DNA from: Rhodohalobacter barkolensis
GTDB lineage: Bacteria; Bacteroidota; Rhodothermia; Balneolales; Balneolaceae
Reading direction: 5' to 3'
Length of the DNA stretch: 64,000 nt
Assembly: GCF_002834295.1 (NCBI RefSeq)
Contig: NZ_PISP01000003.1
Location: 434,001 to 498,000 of the forward strand
Shown in pieces: positions 25,756 to 33,868 of the stretch (within the stretch, counting starts at the first letter, position 1; each line of letters begins with the position of its first letter). The notes under the pieces are model-generated. The model was given only the letters and a program-made list of their open reading frames with translations. It ran no database searches and was not told the origin of the DNA. The translations under genes and the position numbers were made by a program.

Positions 25756-26537
25756 CCACGCCCCGAATTGCCCGGTTCGGGTGATGAATACTCTATAAGG
25801 TGGCTATTTTCAAAACTTATTTTGCTGGGAACCGCCTCATCATTGATTAACGCTTCAAGCAACTCCCTCTGTTCGACGGCGGATAGGTTTCAGGCTAAAT
25901 ATCTACCCATGTTTCATCCCGATGGGATGATGGACTCATAACATTAAAGAGATGGTATTTTAAAACGTGCCGTGAATCGCCCGACTCGGGGTTGAGATAT
26001 AATCTGATAATACATTTAAATTTATATCGCCTCATCTTTGAATAGCGTCTCAAGAAAGTCTTTCTGTTCGGCAACTATATATGGTTAAAGCTATTCTCTA
26101 CCCATGTTTAATCCATGCGAGATGAATGGTGGTGGCTGAGACATGGTATCTATATAAGGAGCACTCTTCTGGTTTTTGGTTTACAATATTACGTAAAGAT
26201 TGCTCCCCTCCTTGCGGCGTTCTTTTGCGGCGGAGGGGCAGGGGGGTGGGTCGCCCCTACAGGGCTTTTCATTATTTTATCCTTGAGATACCCACCATTG
26301 AAATGGTGGGCTAAAATGTGAACTCATGGCTACGCCATTTGTAGAGTATATAAGATCAAATAATGCATAAATAAGCTGAGAATAGACAGACTATAAATCC
26401 TAAACCCCGTAGGGGTGAAACACTCATAGCCCGGGGTTTCAACCCCGGGTTAGAAATGTACCTCAAAATTGATTCCGCCGAACAGAGAGCGTTGTTCGAA
26501 GTTTATGGAATTTTGAGGCGGTTATACTCAGCGTTGA
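25756..26537. repeat. gene-free repeat array: inverted ACCGCC modules and composite unit R1
   Basis: No gene is seen. Two inverted copies of a module with ends CCGCC and GGCGG (about 25830-25883 and 26028-26078) flank a CTACCCATGTTT repeat with hairpin TCATCCC-GATGGGATGA at 25903-25930. From 26251 a composite unit follows in the order GCCCCTACAGGGC, CCCACCATT/AATGGTGGG (26291-26310), TACGCCATT, ACCCCGTAGGGGT (26404), CCCGGGGTTTCAACCCCGGG (26430) and the CCGCCGAAC...GAGGCGG module (26475-26521). The same order recurs at 28052 and 28574. Confidence 0.75.
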
Positions 26538-26614
26538 TAGATATGGTATTTTTATAAGTCTCTCTTTATAGCTATTTAGTTACAGGCTTGAAGAGTAAAA
26601 ATACCATGCCTGAT
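26538..26614. mobile_element. MITE-like element, copy 1 (short)
   Basis: Ends with ATATGGTATTTTTATAAG and AAAAATACCATGCCTG are near-perfect inverted repeats 77 bp apart. It is one of four copies in this window (26538, 28411, 28871, 39963). The interior is A/T-rich and codes for nothing. Confidence 0.65.
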
Positions 26615-26692
26615 TAACATAAAAATCAAAGAGATAGGCGCCCCGTTGCACAGGTTGTAGCTCAGAGCATCAAACTTTCCTTCAATCCAATA

Positions 26693-27043
26693 CTAAAATT
26701 TCATGATATTTTTCCGGGTCATACTCATAAGCTTTTCGAAATGTGTCAATACAAATAGAATAAACCCAACCTGGAAAACCAACAAGATTGTATCTGTGTA
26801 TTTTGGTGAAACCTGAAATTCCATCTGCGGAATCAAGCTCATCAGAACAATGCCACTGACTATGCCAACGATAAAAAAGAACCATGAAAAGGCCACTCCT
26901 CTTTGATAATCTTCCTGAATTGCCTTTTTTTCCAACTCAAGGCGTTCAATATTCAGCATCACGTCATCTTCAATATCGGGAAAAGGTAAATTCTCCTCTC
27001 CGTGCGATAACAACTCTTTAAACAGTTTATCCTCTTCCGTCAT
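26693..27043 (-). CDS. two-span membrane protein downstream of the ECF sigma factor (anti-sigma candidate)
   Basis: About 116 residues from ATG 27043, which starts 2 bases after the sigma stop; a GTG overlapping the sigma stop by one base (27046) is an alternative. The cytosolic N-terminal 50 residues are acidic (MTEEDKLFKELLSHGEENLP). Two transmembrane helices (AFSWFFFIVGIVSGIVLMSL and DTILLVFQVGFILFVLTHF) follow. Coupling to the sigma gene makes it a candidate membrane anti-sigma factor, although no zinc-binding ZAS motif is visible. Confidence 0.75.
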   Translation of the reverse strand: MTEEDKLFKELLSHGEENLPFPDIEDDVMLNIERLELEKKAIQEDYQRGVAFSWFFFIVGIVSGIVLMSLIPQMEFQVSPKYTDTILLVFQVGFILFVLTHFEKLMSMTRKNIMKF

Positions 27044-27045
27044 CA

Positions 27046-27600
27046 CTACACCTCTTCCGGTTTCAGGTTGAAATTTTTGGATAGTTTTTCTCTCATGTTA
27101 TTCCTTGCTCTGTGTAAAATTACCTTTGTATTTGAATTGCTCCAGCCGGTTATTTCGCAAACTTCTTTGATGCTGTACTCATACAGATAAAATAACCTCA
27201 GAGCGAGGCTTTCATCAGGCTTCATCGCTTTTAAAACGGTTTGAATACAGTGCCTCTTGTGTTGATCGTCTATAGCTTGGTGTACTGAATTATTTGAACC
27301 ATCAATATGCTGTTCTTCATTGAAGGGATGGTTTCTATCCGGTTTTCGGCTGCGCAACAGCTGATAAGATTCATTGACAACTATTCGATGAAACCAGGTA
27401 TTAAATGCAGCCTCTTTTCTAAACTCAGCAAGACCTTCATATGCATTAATAAAAGATTTTTGAACCACCTCTTTTGCCGCATACTCCTCCTTCACGATCG
27501 ATATCGCCAGGTTATAAGCATCCTCCTTATACTCCCTGATGATAAATCGAAAGGCCTCTTTGTCACCATTTAAAACTCGTTCTATGTAACGATCCGGCAT
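27046..27600 (-). CDS. ECF RNA polymerase sigma factor
   Basis: A 184-residue sigma-70 family protein with region 2 (RFIIREYKEDAYNLAISIVK, then EEYAAKEVVQKSFINAY and FNTWFHRIVVNESYQLLR) and region 4 (LALRLFYLYEYSIKEVCEIT, then GWSNSNTKVILHRARNNMRE). A hydrophilic linker lies between. It is in a three-gene minus-strand unit: a DUF6249-like membrane protein, this sigma factor (7-bp gap), and a membrane protein starting at its stop. This is a typical signal-transducing ECF operon. Confidence 0.92.
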   Translation of the reverse strand: MPDRYIERVLNGDKEAFRFIIREYKEDAYNLAISIVKEEYAAKEVVQKSFINAYEGLAEFRKEAAFNTWFHRIVVNESYQLLRSRKPDRNHPFNEEQHIDGSNNSVHQAIDDQHKRHCIQTVLKAMKPDESLALRLFYLYEYSIKEVCEITGWSNSNTKVILHRARNNMREKLSKNFNLKPEEV

Positions 27601-27607
27601 TAATCAG

Positions 27608-27943
27608 TTATCCGTTATCCTTTTTGCCTACATAATGTGCAATAATCATCCCGATCCCACCAAACAGTAACATCATAATTGGAGGAAATTCACGAAAATC
27701 TGTCATTTCATTTATTGTGATTCCAATAATCAGACCAACTGCTATTGCTGTTATCAAAATGCCGACCTTTAGCCACGGAAAGCGGAATGAGAAACTCCAG
27801 CCATTTTTTTGTTCAGGTACTTCCTGTCCTTTTTCAATCAGCAACATACGCTCTTTTTCACGCGATTTATGGGAAAAATACCAAGCCAGAAAACCGGCGG
27901 TTAAGAATGCCAGAAAAATGATCGTAAATACAATTTGGTTCAT
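27608..27943 (-). CDS. DUF6249-like membrane protein, first gene of the sigma operon
   Basis: A 111-residue protein. A signal-anchor helix (IVFTIIFLAFLTAGFLAWYF), a basic linker with the block KERMLLIEKGQEVPE, and two further spans (LKVGILITAIAVGLIIGITI, PPIMMLLFGGIGMIIAHYVG) are visible. This layout and the ERMLLIEKG motif are common to small Bacteroidota proteins next to ECF sigma genes. It could sense envelope state or act with the downstream anti-sigma candidate. Confidence 0.75.
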   Translation of the reverse strand: MNQIVFTIIFLAFLTAGFLAWYFSHKSREKERMLLIEKGQEVPEQKNGWSFSFRFPWLKVGILITAIAVGLIIGITINEMTDFREFPPIMMLLFGGIGMIIAHYVGKKDNG

Positions 27944-28051
27944 AATATTTGTTGCTCTTGGTTCTAGTTACGGTTCAACTGTTTGATGCACAAACCTCTC
28001 AAAAGGTTACAAATAAATTGAAATTTTTGATGTACAGAATGTAAAAGTGGC

Positions 28052-28410
28052 TCGCCCCTTCAGGGCTTTCGATTTTTTATCTCTAGCAGACCCACCATTA
28101 AAATGGTGGGCTAAAATGTATGGCCATGGCTACGCCATTTTTGTTAAAACGATTTGACCTCACACCGTTCTGCTGCTTTCCACTTAATTGAAGCAGTACA
28201 AATCCACGATTTAAGCCAAAAAATCACCAATCTTGCAAACATCTTTTCAAATAATCGGTGGTAATTCAATCTCAAACCCCGTAGGGGTGTCCCAAACATA
28301 GCCCGGGGTTTCAACCCCGGGGAAGAATGCAGACCAAAATTAATACCGCCGAACAAAGAGAGTTGCTTGAAGTATTTAGCAGCTTTGAGGCGGTTATACT
28401 CAACATTGGT
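28052..28410. repeat. composite repeat unit R2
   Basis: Same order of modules as R1: GCCCCTTCAGGGC, CCCACCATTAAAATGGTGGG, TACGCCATT, ACCCCGTAGGGGT, CCCGGGGTTTCAACCCCGGG, and CCGCCGAAC...GAGGCGG (ends about 28394). No gene is supported. The minus-strand frame 28144-28416 is repeat sequence in translation. Confidence 0.75.
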
Positions 28411-28512
28411 AGACATGGTATTTTTTTGAATGAGTATAGTTTTTTAATCGTATCCCAGTCTTAGCGTGGTTTAAAACTTTGGCAGGTTCTGTAAGCAAAA
28501 ATACTATGTCTG
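28411..28512. mobile_element. MITE-like element, copy 2
   Basis: Ends AGACATGGTATTTTTTT and AAAATACTATGTCTG are inverted relatives of those at 39963-40062; about 102 bp. It follows directly after the GAGGCGG module, as in R1 and R3. It holds the inner block CAGGTTCTGT shared with copy 3 (CAGGTCCTGT). Confidence 0.65.
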
Positions 28513-28573
28513 ATTTACTTCAAAATTTGATGTTCATTCTTCAACAATCCATTGCCGCACCTAAATATTAGTT

Positions 28574-28870
28574 TCGCCCCTTCAGGGCTTTCATTTTACT
28601 TTACTGATTCATACCCACCATTGAAATGGTGGGCTATAATGTATGGCCATTGCTACGCCATTCTTCCTGTATAGACAAATAAATTTTACTACCGTGATCA
28701 ACTCACCACGCCAAACTCTGTGGACAACTCGCCCCCAACCCCGTAGGGGTGAAACACTCATAGCCCGGGGTTTCAACCCCGGGTAAAGATTTACAGCAAC
28801 ATTTTTACCGCCGAACAAAGAGAGTTGCTCGAAGTATTTGCAGTTTTGAGGCGGTTTTGCGCTGTGCAAA
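28574..28870. repeat. composite repeat unit R3
   Basis: Third copy of the module order: GCCCCTTCAGGGC, CCCACCATTGAAATGGTGGG, TACGCCATT, ACCCCGTAGGGGT, CCCGGGGTTTCAACCCCGGG, CCGCCGAAC...GAGGCGG. The minus-strand frame 28609-28869 translates the same repeat and shares residues such as LSLFGG and PGLKPRAM with the one in R2, which is repeat and not a gene family. Confidence 0.75.
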
Positions 28871-28972
28871 AGACATGCTATTCTTTTAAAACATCCGCTT
28901 TTCTCTTTATCTATACCTTATAATCGATTGTTTAATTTGGCAGGTCCTGTGAATAAAAATACCATGTCTGAT
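28871..28972. mobile_element. MITE-like element, copy 3
   Basis: Ends AGACATGCTATTCTTTT and AAAAATACCATGTCTG, about 102 bp apart, follow unit R3. The left end is more diverged than in copy 4. Confidence 0.6.
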
Positions 28973-29048
28973 TTGATTTATATTCAACGGGTCAAGCGAA
29001 CTATTGTACAAACTCAGATACATCCCGCATAACGAACACTTTCAATTA

Positions 29049-29909
29049 ATGATCCCAACAGAACTTTCAACACATCTTACGGAAACTCTTGATCTAGAAA
29101 TAAAAGATACTCAACCCCTATCCGGGGGAAGTATCAATCAAGCCGTGAAACTCTCCACGAACAAGGGTGATTATTTTTTAAAATGGAACCGTTCGGCGCC
29201 GGATGACTTTTTTGAAAAGGAAGCGGACGGATTGAAACGTTTAAGGGATGCCAAATCAAATCTCCAGGTTCCCAACGTTATTTCAACCGGAAAACCGGAA
29301 CCCGGCCGACCGGGATATCTGCTGATGGAATTCATCGAGAAAGGCCGTACAGGAAACTCCTTCGAATTTGGGCAAAAACTGGCTAAGCTCCATCAAACCA
29401 AGGCTGAACAATTTGGCCTGGAAATGGATAACTACATCGGGAGCCTTCCGCAGAGCAATCGTCAATGCAACGACTGGACAGAGTTTTTCACCCAGGAACG
29501 CATTGATCCACAGATAAAAATGGCGGTCGATTCAGGCAAAATGGATGCAGGCATCAACCAAAACTGGAATCGGCTTTCATCGAAACTCAACGACATTTTC
29601 CCGGCAACAACCCCTTCACTCCTGCACGGCGACCTTTGGGGCGGAAACTACCTGTTTGACTCCTCCGGAAACGCTGTAATGATCGATCCTGCCGTCTACT
29701 ACGGTCACCCGGAGATGGATCTCTCCTTCACCAAAATGTTTGGAGGTTTTTCTGCCGAGTTTTACAGCGGCTATGAATCGGAATCTCCGCTCGAGCCAGG
29801 ATTTTCTGAACGCGTCCCCATTTATAATCTCTACCCACTGTTGGTACACGTAAACCTTTTCGGGGGGCATTACACCTCTCAGTTCAAATCTATCCTTAAA
29901 AATTATTAG
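29049..29909 (+). CDS. fructosamine kinase family protein
   Basis: About 286 residues from ATG 29049 (MIPTELSTHLTETLDLEIKD); the frame is open 45 bases further upstream. It is a kinase-fold protein with SGGSINQAVKL (nucleotide loop), KWNRSAPDDFFEKEADGL, the family block LLHGDLWGGNYLFD near residue 200 as the catalytic loop, and MIDPAVYYGHPEMDLSFTK with the metal-binding Asp. Relatives phosphorylate ketosamine or ribulosamine adducts on glycated proteins and so repair them. It stands alone upstream of an AhpD-like gene. Confidence 0.88.
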   Translation: MIPTELSTHLTETLDLEIKDTQPLSGGSINQAVKLSTNKGDYFLKWNRSAPDDFFEKEADGLKRLRDAKSNLQVPNVISTGKPEPGRPGYLLMEFIEKGRTGNSFEFGQKLAKLHQTKAEQFGLEMDNYIGSLPQSNRQCNDWTEFFTQERIDPQIKMAVDSGKMDAGINQNWNRLSSKLNDIFPATTPSLLHGDLWGGNYLFDSSGNAVMIDPAVYYGHPEMDLSFTKMFGGFSAEFYSGYESESPLEPGFSERVPIYNLYPLLVHVNLFGGHYTSQFKSILKNY

Positions 29910-29973
29910 CATCTGGGTCACAGATTCGTAATTTGGCAACATCAAATAGATTACAAAACAAACCGATCGCTCA

Positions 29974-30531
29974 ATGCCTCACATTAAAACCTTTTCTTAC
30001 GATGAAGCCGATTCTGAACTGAAAGAAGTGTATGATGACATCATCAAATCGCGGGGAAAGCTGGCCGAAGTCCACAAAATTCAAGGCCTGAATCCGGAAG
30101 CGCTGGTCGCTCACATGGACCTTTATATGACAACCATGTTCGGAAAATCACCGCTCAAAAGATATCAGCGGGAGATGATGGCTGTGGTCGTATCGGCAGC
30201 AAACCGATGTGAATACTGCATTCATCATCACGAGCAGGCACTGCTGGCATATTGGAAAGAAGAGGAGAAAACGAAATTACTCAGATTTAACAGGGCTGAA
30301 TTGGATTTACCGGTAAAGGATCGCCTTCTATGCAATCTGGCCGAATATTTAACAATGAATGAGGGTCCCGACTACTCTCAGTATATAACACAACTCAAGG
30401 ATGCCGGGTTCGAAGACCGGGCTATTCTGGATGCTGTTCAGATCATTGCCTATTTCAACTTTGTAAATCGGATGGTTCTGGGGCTCGGGGTTGAATTTGA
30501 TGCGGATGAGATGAAGGGATACAATTACTAA
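29974..30531 (+). CDS. AhpD-like / carboxymuconolactone decarboxylase family protein
   Basis: A 185-residue all-helical protein. The motif YCIHHHEQALLAYW near residue 80 contains one Cys plus His residues at the site where AhpD has CxxC. Here the sequence is CEYCIHHH, so both Cys residues are present. The domain is of the peroxidase-related type. It probably reduces peroxides using a thiol donor. The neighbouring fructosamine kinase and metal-receptor genes are spaced by 64 and 27 bp. Confidence 0.85.
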   Translation: MPHIKTFSYDEADSELKEVYDDIIKSRGKLAEVHKIQGLNPEALVAHMDLYMTTMFGKSPLKRYQREMMAVVVSAANRCEYCIHHHEQALLAYWKEEEKTKLLRFNRAELDLPVKDRLLCNLAEYLTMNEGPDYSQYITQLKDAGFEDRAILDAVQIIAYFNFVNRMVLGLGVEFDADEMKGYNY

Positions 30532-30558
30532 CGAATCGTTTTGAGCACAACGTTTGCC

Positions 30559-31299
30559 ATGAATCCACCACAAAAAATTGTTAGCCTTGTTCCATCACTT
30601 ACGGAGCTCCTGTTCGATCTGGGTTTGGGGAAGCAGGTAATCGGCCGAACGCGGTTTTGTATTCATCCGGAAGGAAAAGTGAATCAAGCTGAAATCATGG
30701 GAGGTACCAAGAATCCCCGGCTGGATAAAATTCAGGAAGCACAGCCCGATTTGATCATCGCCAACAAAGAGGAGAACCGGAAAAAAGATATCGAGAAGCT
30801 GCAATCTGATTTTGAGGTGATGGTAACCGATATCAACACCATCGAAGATGCGCTGCTTACCATTCACGAGATTGGAAAACGGTGCGGTGCAGAAGAGGCT
30901 GCCGAAGAACTAACCTCTGCAATCCGAAAAGAGTATGATAATGTACCCAATGAACCGCTGCTCTCCGTTGCTTATTTGATCTGGCGCGAACCGTGGATGA
31001 CCATCGGCAGCGACACGTATATCCACTCAGTTCTGAGGCGATGGAAACTGGAAAATGTGTTTGGAGATCAGACGAGATACCCGAAAACCTCGCTGGATGA
31101 AATAAAAAATAAACAGCCGGATATTATCCTGCTCAGCAGTGAGCCTTATCCGTTTAAGGAAAAACACCTCAAAGAAATAGAGCAAAATTGTCCCGACTGC
31201 CGGGTGCTGCTTGTTGACGGAGAATGGTTTAGCTGGTACGGTTCGCGCATGCTCCCCTCGTTCAGAAAACTGAATTCGTTTCGAAAAGCGATCAGCTAA
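30559..31299 (+). CDS. BtuF-like helical-backbone metal/cobalamin receptor, no signal peptide
   Basis: About 246 residues from ATG 30559 (MNPPQKIVSLVPSLTELLFD); a TTG at 30541 is also in frame. The fold is that of periplasmic siderophore/vitamin B12 receptors (IVSLVPSLTELL; AQPDLIIANKEENRK; PDIILLSSEPYPFKEKH). Neither start gives a signal peptide. This is unlike BtuF and suggests a cytosolic or tethered form, or loss of the signal. No ABC permease genes are adjacent. Confidence 0.82.
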   Translation: MNPPQKIVSLVPSLTELLFDLGLGKQVIGRTRFCIHPEGKVNQAEIMGGTKNPRLDKIQEAQPDLIIANKEENRKKDIEKLQSDFEVMVTDINTIEDALLTIHEIGKRCGAEEAAEELTSAIRKEYDNVPNEPLLSVAYLIWREPWMTIGSDTYIHSVLRRWKLENVFGDQTRYPKTSLDEIKNKQPDIILLSSEPYPFKEKHLKEIEQNCPDCRVLLVDGEWFSWYGSRMLPSFRKLNSFRKAIS

Positions 31300-31346
31300 A
31301 CGCTTATATATTATCACACTTCTCTTTTCGTTATCTTAGTTTCGAT

Positions 31347-33044
31347 ATGATTAAATCTACGTTTACTGCTACGTTTATTATTTTTGTTCTGGCATCAGGA
31401 GGGGTGTCGGCTCAAACCTCATCCGATCTGACCGCGGAAGAGCGTGCTGAGGCTATGGAGTATTTCATCCAGGGGGTTACCGATTTTGAAAATGAGGAGT
31501 ACGAAAGTGCACTCGACAACCTGACCGCTGCTCAGCTGAAACTGTCTGAAGATCCCGGAATAAACTACGCCCTGTCTGATGTATACCTGATGATGGGTGA
31601 TTTCAACAACGCCTCCTACTATGCACAAATCGCTGCCAACAGTGAACCGGAGAATCGCTGGTATCAGCTGCAGCTGGCAGAAATCTATCGGCAGGCAGGC
31701 CGCTATGAGGCGATTATCGATGTGTTTGATACTGTTCTGGAATATCATCCCGATGATGCGGATGTTCTCTACTTGAAATCGCAGGCGTATGTAGAGTTTG
31801 GGGAACTGGAGAAATCAAACGAGACCCTTGATCGATTGATTGAAATTCGTGGAAGTGAGTTTGAGCTACATCTAAGAAAATTCCAGAATTTCAATGCCAT
31901 GCAGCAACGAGACAAAGCTCTTGAGCAGCTGGAAATCATGCGTGACCTGAACCCCGGAAATATCTCCACTCTCCATACAATTAGTCAGCACTACATGGAA
32001 TTGGGCGATCTTGAATCCGCTCGAGAAACACTCCTGGATGCCAAAAATCGAAACCCAAGAGATCCTCAAACGCTTATACTCCTGGCAGAAATATTTATTG
32101 AAAATGAGGAGTGGGAAAACCTCGGGGAGACATTCATCACCCTACTGGAAGATCCCCTGCTCTACCCCACTCAAAAGATGGAGCTGGTTCGGTTTCTGTA
32201 CATGCAGCATCAGCAACGGCCTAATGAGCAGCTTCTTACCGAGCAAACATCTGAAGCAATTACGGCCTTCAGCAGAAGTGAACCTGAATTTGGTCCGGCA
32301 CAACTCATTGCCTCCGAGTTTTTCATTCAGCAAAACAATCTGGAGCTTGCTCTTGAGACTTTGGAACGGGCCGCCGAAGTTACCCCCGAAGAACCTGATG
32401 TTTGGAGTCAGCGTTTACAGGTTCTGTTCTCACTGGGCCGATATAATGAAGTCATTGCCCTTTCTGAAGAAGCCATGGAGATTGCATCCAACAACGCGTA
32501 CGTTCACTTTTTTACAGGTGCATCTTACATGCTGACCGATCAATATGAATCAGCCGCTGAAGTTTTGGACCGGGCAACCGCGCTGCCGGCTCAACGAAAT
32601 TTCAGGTCCGTAATCTATGGAACACTTGGGGATGTACAGCAAGAATTGGACGAGTGGAGTTCGGCCGTTGACGCCTACAATATGGCTCTGAGACTCGACC
32701 CAAATAATCACAATGCCCTCAATAATTATGCATATTTCCTTTCTGTTCGGGGAGAACGGCTGGCCGATGCATTGGAAATGGCCGAAAAAGCGATCTCTAT
32801 TGAACCGGAAAACGCCGCATATCTGGATACCATCGGGTGGATCCATTTTAACCTTGGGAACTACGATGAGGCGAAAACGTATATAGAAAGAGCCATTGAT
32901 ACCGGAGATGCCGGTGCCGAAGTGTATGAACATCTTGGTGATGTATTCCGTGAACTTGGCGATATGGAACAGGCAAAGTCATGGTGGGCAAAAGCACTTG
33001 AAATGGAACCGGCTCGAGATTATCTGAAAGAAAGGATTGATTAA
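31347..33044 (+). CDS. exported TPR-repeat protein
   Basis: A 565-residue protein with a signal peptide (MIKSTFTATFIIFVLASGGVSA) and about 12-13 tetratricopeptide repeats, for example the A-x-E-x-x-W-x-LG series and clear late units (NALNNYAYFLSVRGERLADA, AAYLDTIGWIHFNLGNYDEA, AEVYEHLGDVFRELGDMEQA). It is the first gene of a plus-strand group with a LolB-like lipoprotein and an EnvC-like protein. The repeats should form a periplasmic scaffold for outer-membrane or lipoprotein transport. A specific partner is not shown. Confidence 0.88.
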   Translation: MIKSTFTATFIIFVLASGGVSAQTSSDLTAEERAEAMEYFIQGVTDFENEEYESALDNLTAAQLKLSEDPGINYALSDVYLMMGDFNNASYYAQIAANSEPENRWYQLQLAEIYRQAGRYEAIIDVFDTVLEYHPDDADVLYLKSQAYVEFGELEKSNETLDRLIEIRGSEFELHLRKFQNFNAMQQRDKALEQLEIMRDLNPGNISTLHTISQHYMELGDLESARETLLDAKNRNPRDPQTLILLAEIFIENEEWENLGETFITLLEDPLLYPTQKMELVRFLYMQHQQRPNEQLLTEQTSEAITAFSRSEPEFGPAQLIASEFFIQQNNLELALETLERAAEVTPEEPDVWSQRLQVLFSLGRYNEVIALSEEAMEIASNNAYVHFFTGASYMLTDQYESAAEVLDRATALPAQRNFRSVIYGTLGDVQQELDEWSSAVDAYNMALRLDPNNHNALNNYAYFLSVRGERLADALEMAEKAISIEPENAAYLDTIGWIHFNLGNYDEAKTYIERAIDTGDAGAEVYEHLGDVFRELGDMEQAKSWWAKALEMEPARDYLKERID

Positions 33045-33109
33045 TCGATTTTTTCGAACCACTTTATGCCGTATTACGTGATATCATCTGGAAAACAATC
33101 GATCATCTG

Positions 33110-33868
33110 ATGCAAAGTCTATTGAAACCCCTACTTATCGGGATTACAACGCTACTTCTTCTGTCTGCCTGCAGCAGCTCGGAACGGCTTATATCCATCG
33201 AAGATATGGAGCGTTCAGATATCTCTCCCGAACAGCTGGTTGAACGAATACCGGATTATCGCGAAGATCTCAAAACACTTTCAGGTAACGGACGGGCCAT
33301 AGTCAGCGAACCGGGCGGCAGTGATCGTGTAACCCTTCAGTTCCGGTCAGATCGAGAAAAGAGCCTGATTACTATCAGAACAAGTGTGGGTATTGAAGGC
33401 GGACAAATATTGGTTGATACAGATTCCCTTTTGATTTATAACCGCGTGGATAAATACGCAGAAAAGGTATCCCTGAATCAGAGTAACCTGACAAGTATAG
33501 GTTCATTAGCCTCATTGAATATGCTCGATATGTTTAGCTTTACTTTTCAGCCGGACGATATTCGCGGTATTTATGAAGATGAAACCCATTTTGTGGCTGT
33601 TTTGGATGACCGGTCACAAGTTACCATTTTAAAATCTGATGGATTTATTCAAAAGGTCACCCAATCGGGTGCAGATGCCGCCTACAGCCAAATTGATTAT
33701 GAAGGTTACGCACAAATTGAGGATTTTTATCTGCCGCGGAAAATCACCATTTTAAGCAACGATGGTGACTCTAAAGCTACTTTTTTAGTTCAGCGCCTGG
33801 AAGTAAATACAACTTTACTTCCCATGGAGATCTCCATTCCTGAAAACATCCCAATTTACAGGATATGA
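33110..33868 (+). CDS. LolB-like lipoprotein (DUF4292)
   Basis: A 252-residue lipoprotein with signal MQSLLKPLLIGITTLLLL and lipobox LSAC (Cys at about residue 22). The mature part matches the LolA/LolB-like fold of DUF4292: LKTLSGNGRAIVSEPGGSDR and RSDREKSLITIRTSVGIEGG. Proteins of this group are proposed to insert lipoproteins in the outer membrane of Bacteroidota, which lack a conventional LolB. Its stop overlaps the next start (ATGA), so translation is coupled. Confidence 0.85.
   Translation: MQSLLKPLLIGITTLLLLSACSSSERLISIEDMERSDISPEQLVERIPDYREDLKTLSGNGRAIVSEPGGSDRVTLQFRSDREKSLITIRTSVGIEGGQILVDTDSLLIYNRVDKYAEKVSLNQSNLTSIGSLASLNMLDMFSFTFQPDDIRGIYEDETHFVAVLDDRSQVTILKSDGFIQKVTQSGADAAYSQIDYEGYAQIEDFYLPRKITILSNDGDSKATFLVQRLEVNTTLLPMEISIPENIPIYRI

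Noticed and set aside
26115-26321. Two overlapping 60-70-codon frames
   Set aside because: They lie in the composite repeat R1 (GCCCC hairpins) and have no protein-like pattern.
27307-27573. Plus-strand frame opposite the sigma factor
   Set aside because: It is the shadow of a clear sigma-70 region 2/4 protein.
28144-28869. Two minus-strand frames (90 and 86 codons) that share LSLFGG and PGLKPRAM
   Set aside because: The similarity comes from the underlying DNA repeats R2 and R3; they are not a gene family.
25756-28972. CRISPR array
   Set aside because: The repeats are palindromic, of varying length, unevenly spaced and have no unique spacers of constant size; no cas genes are present.
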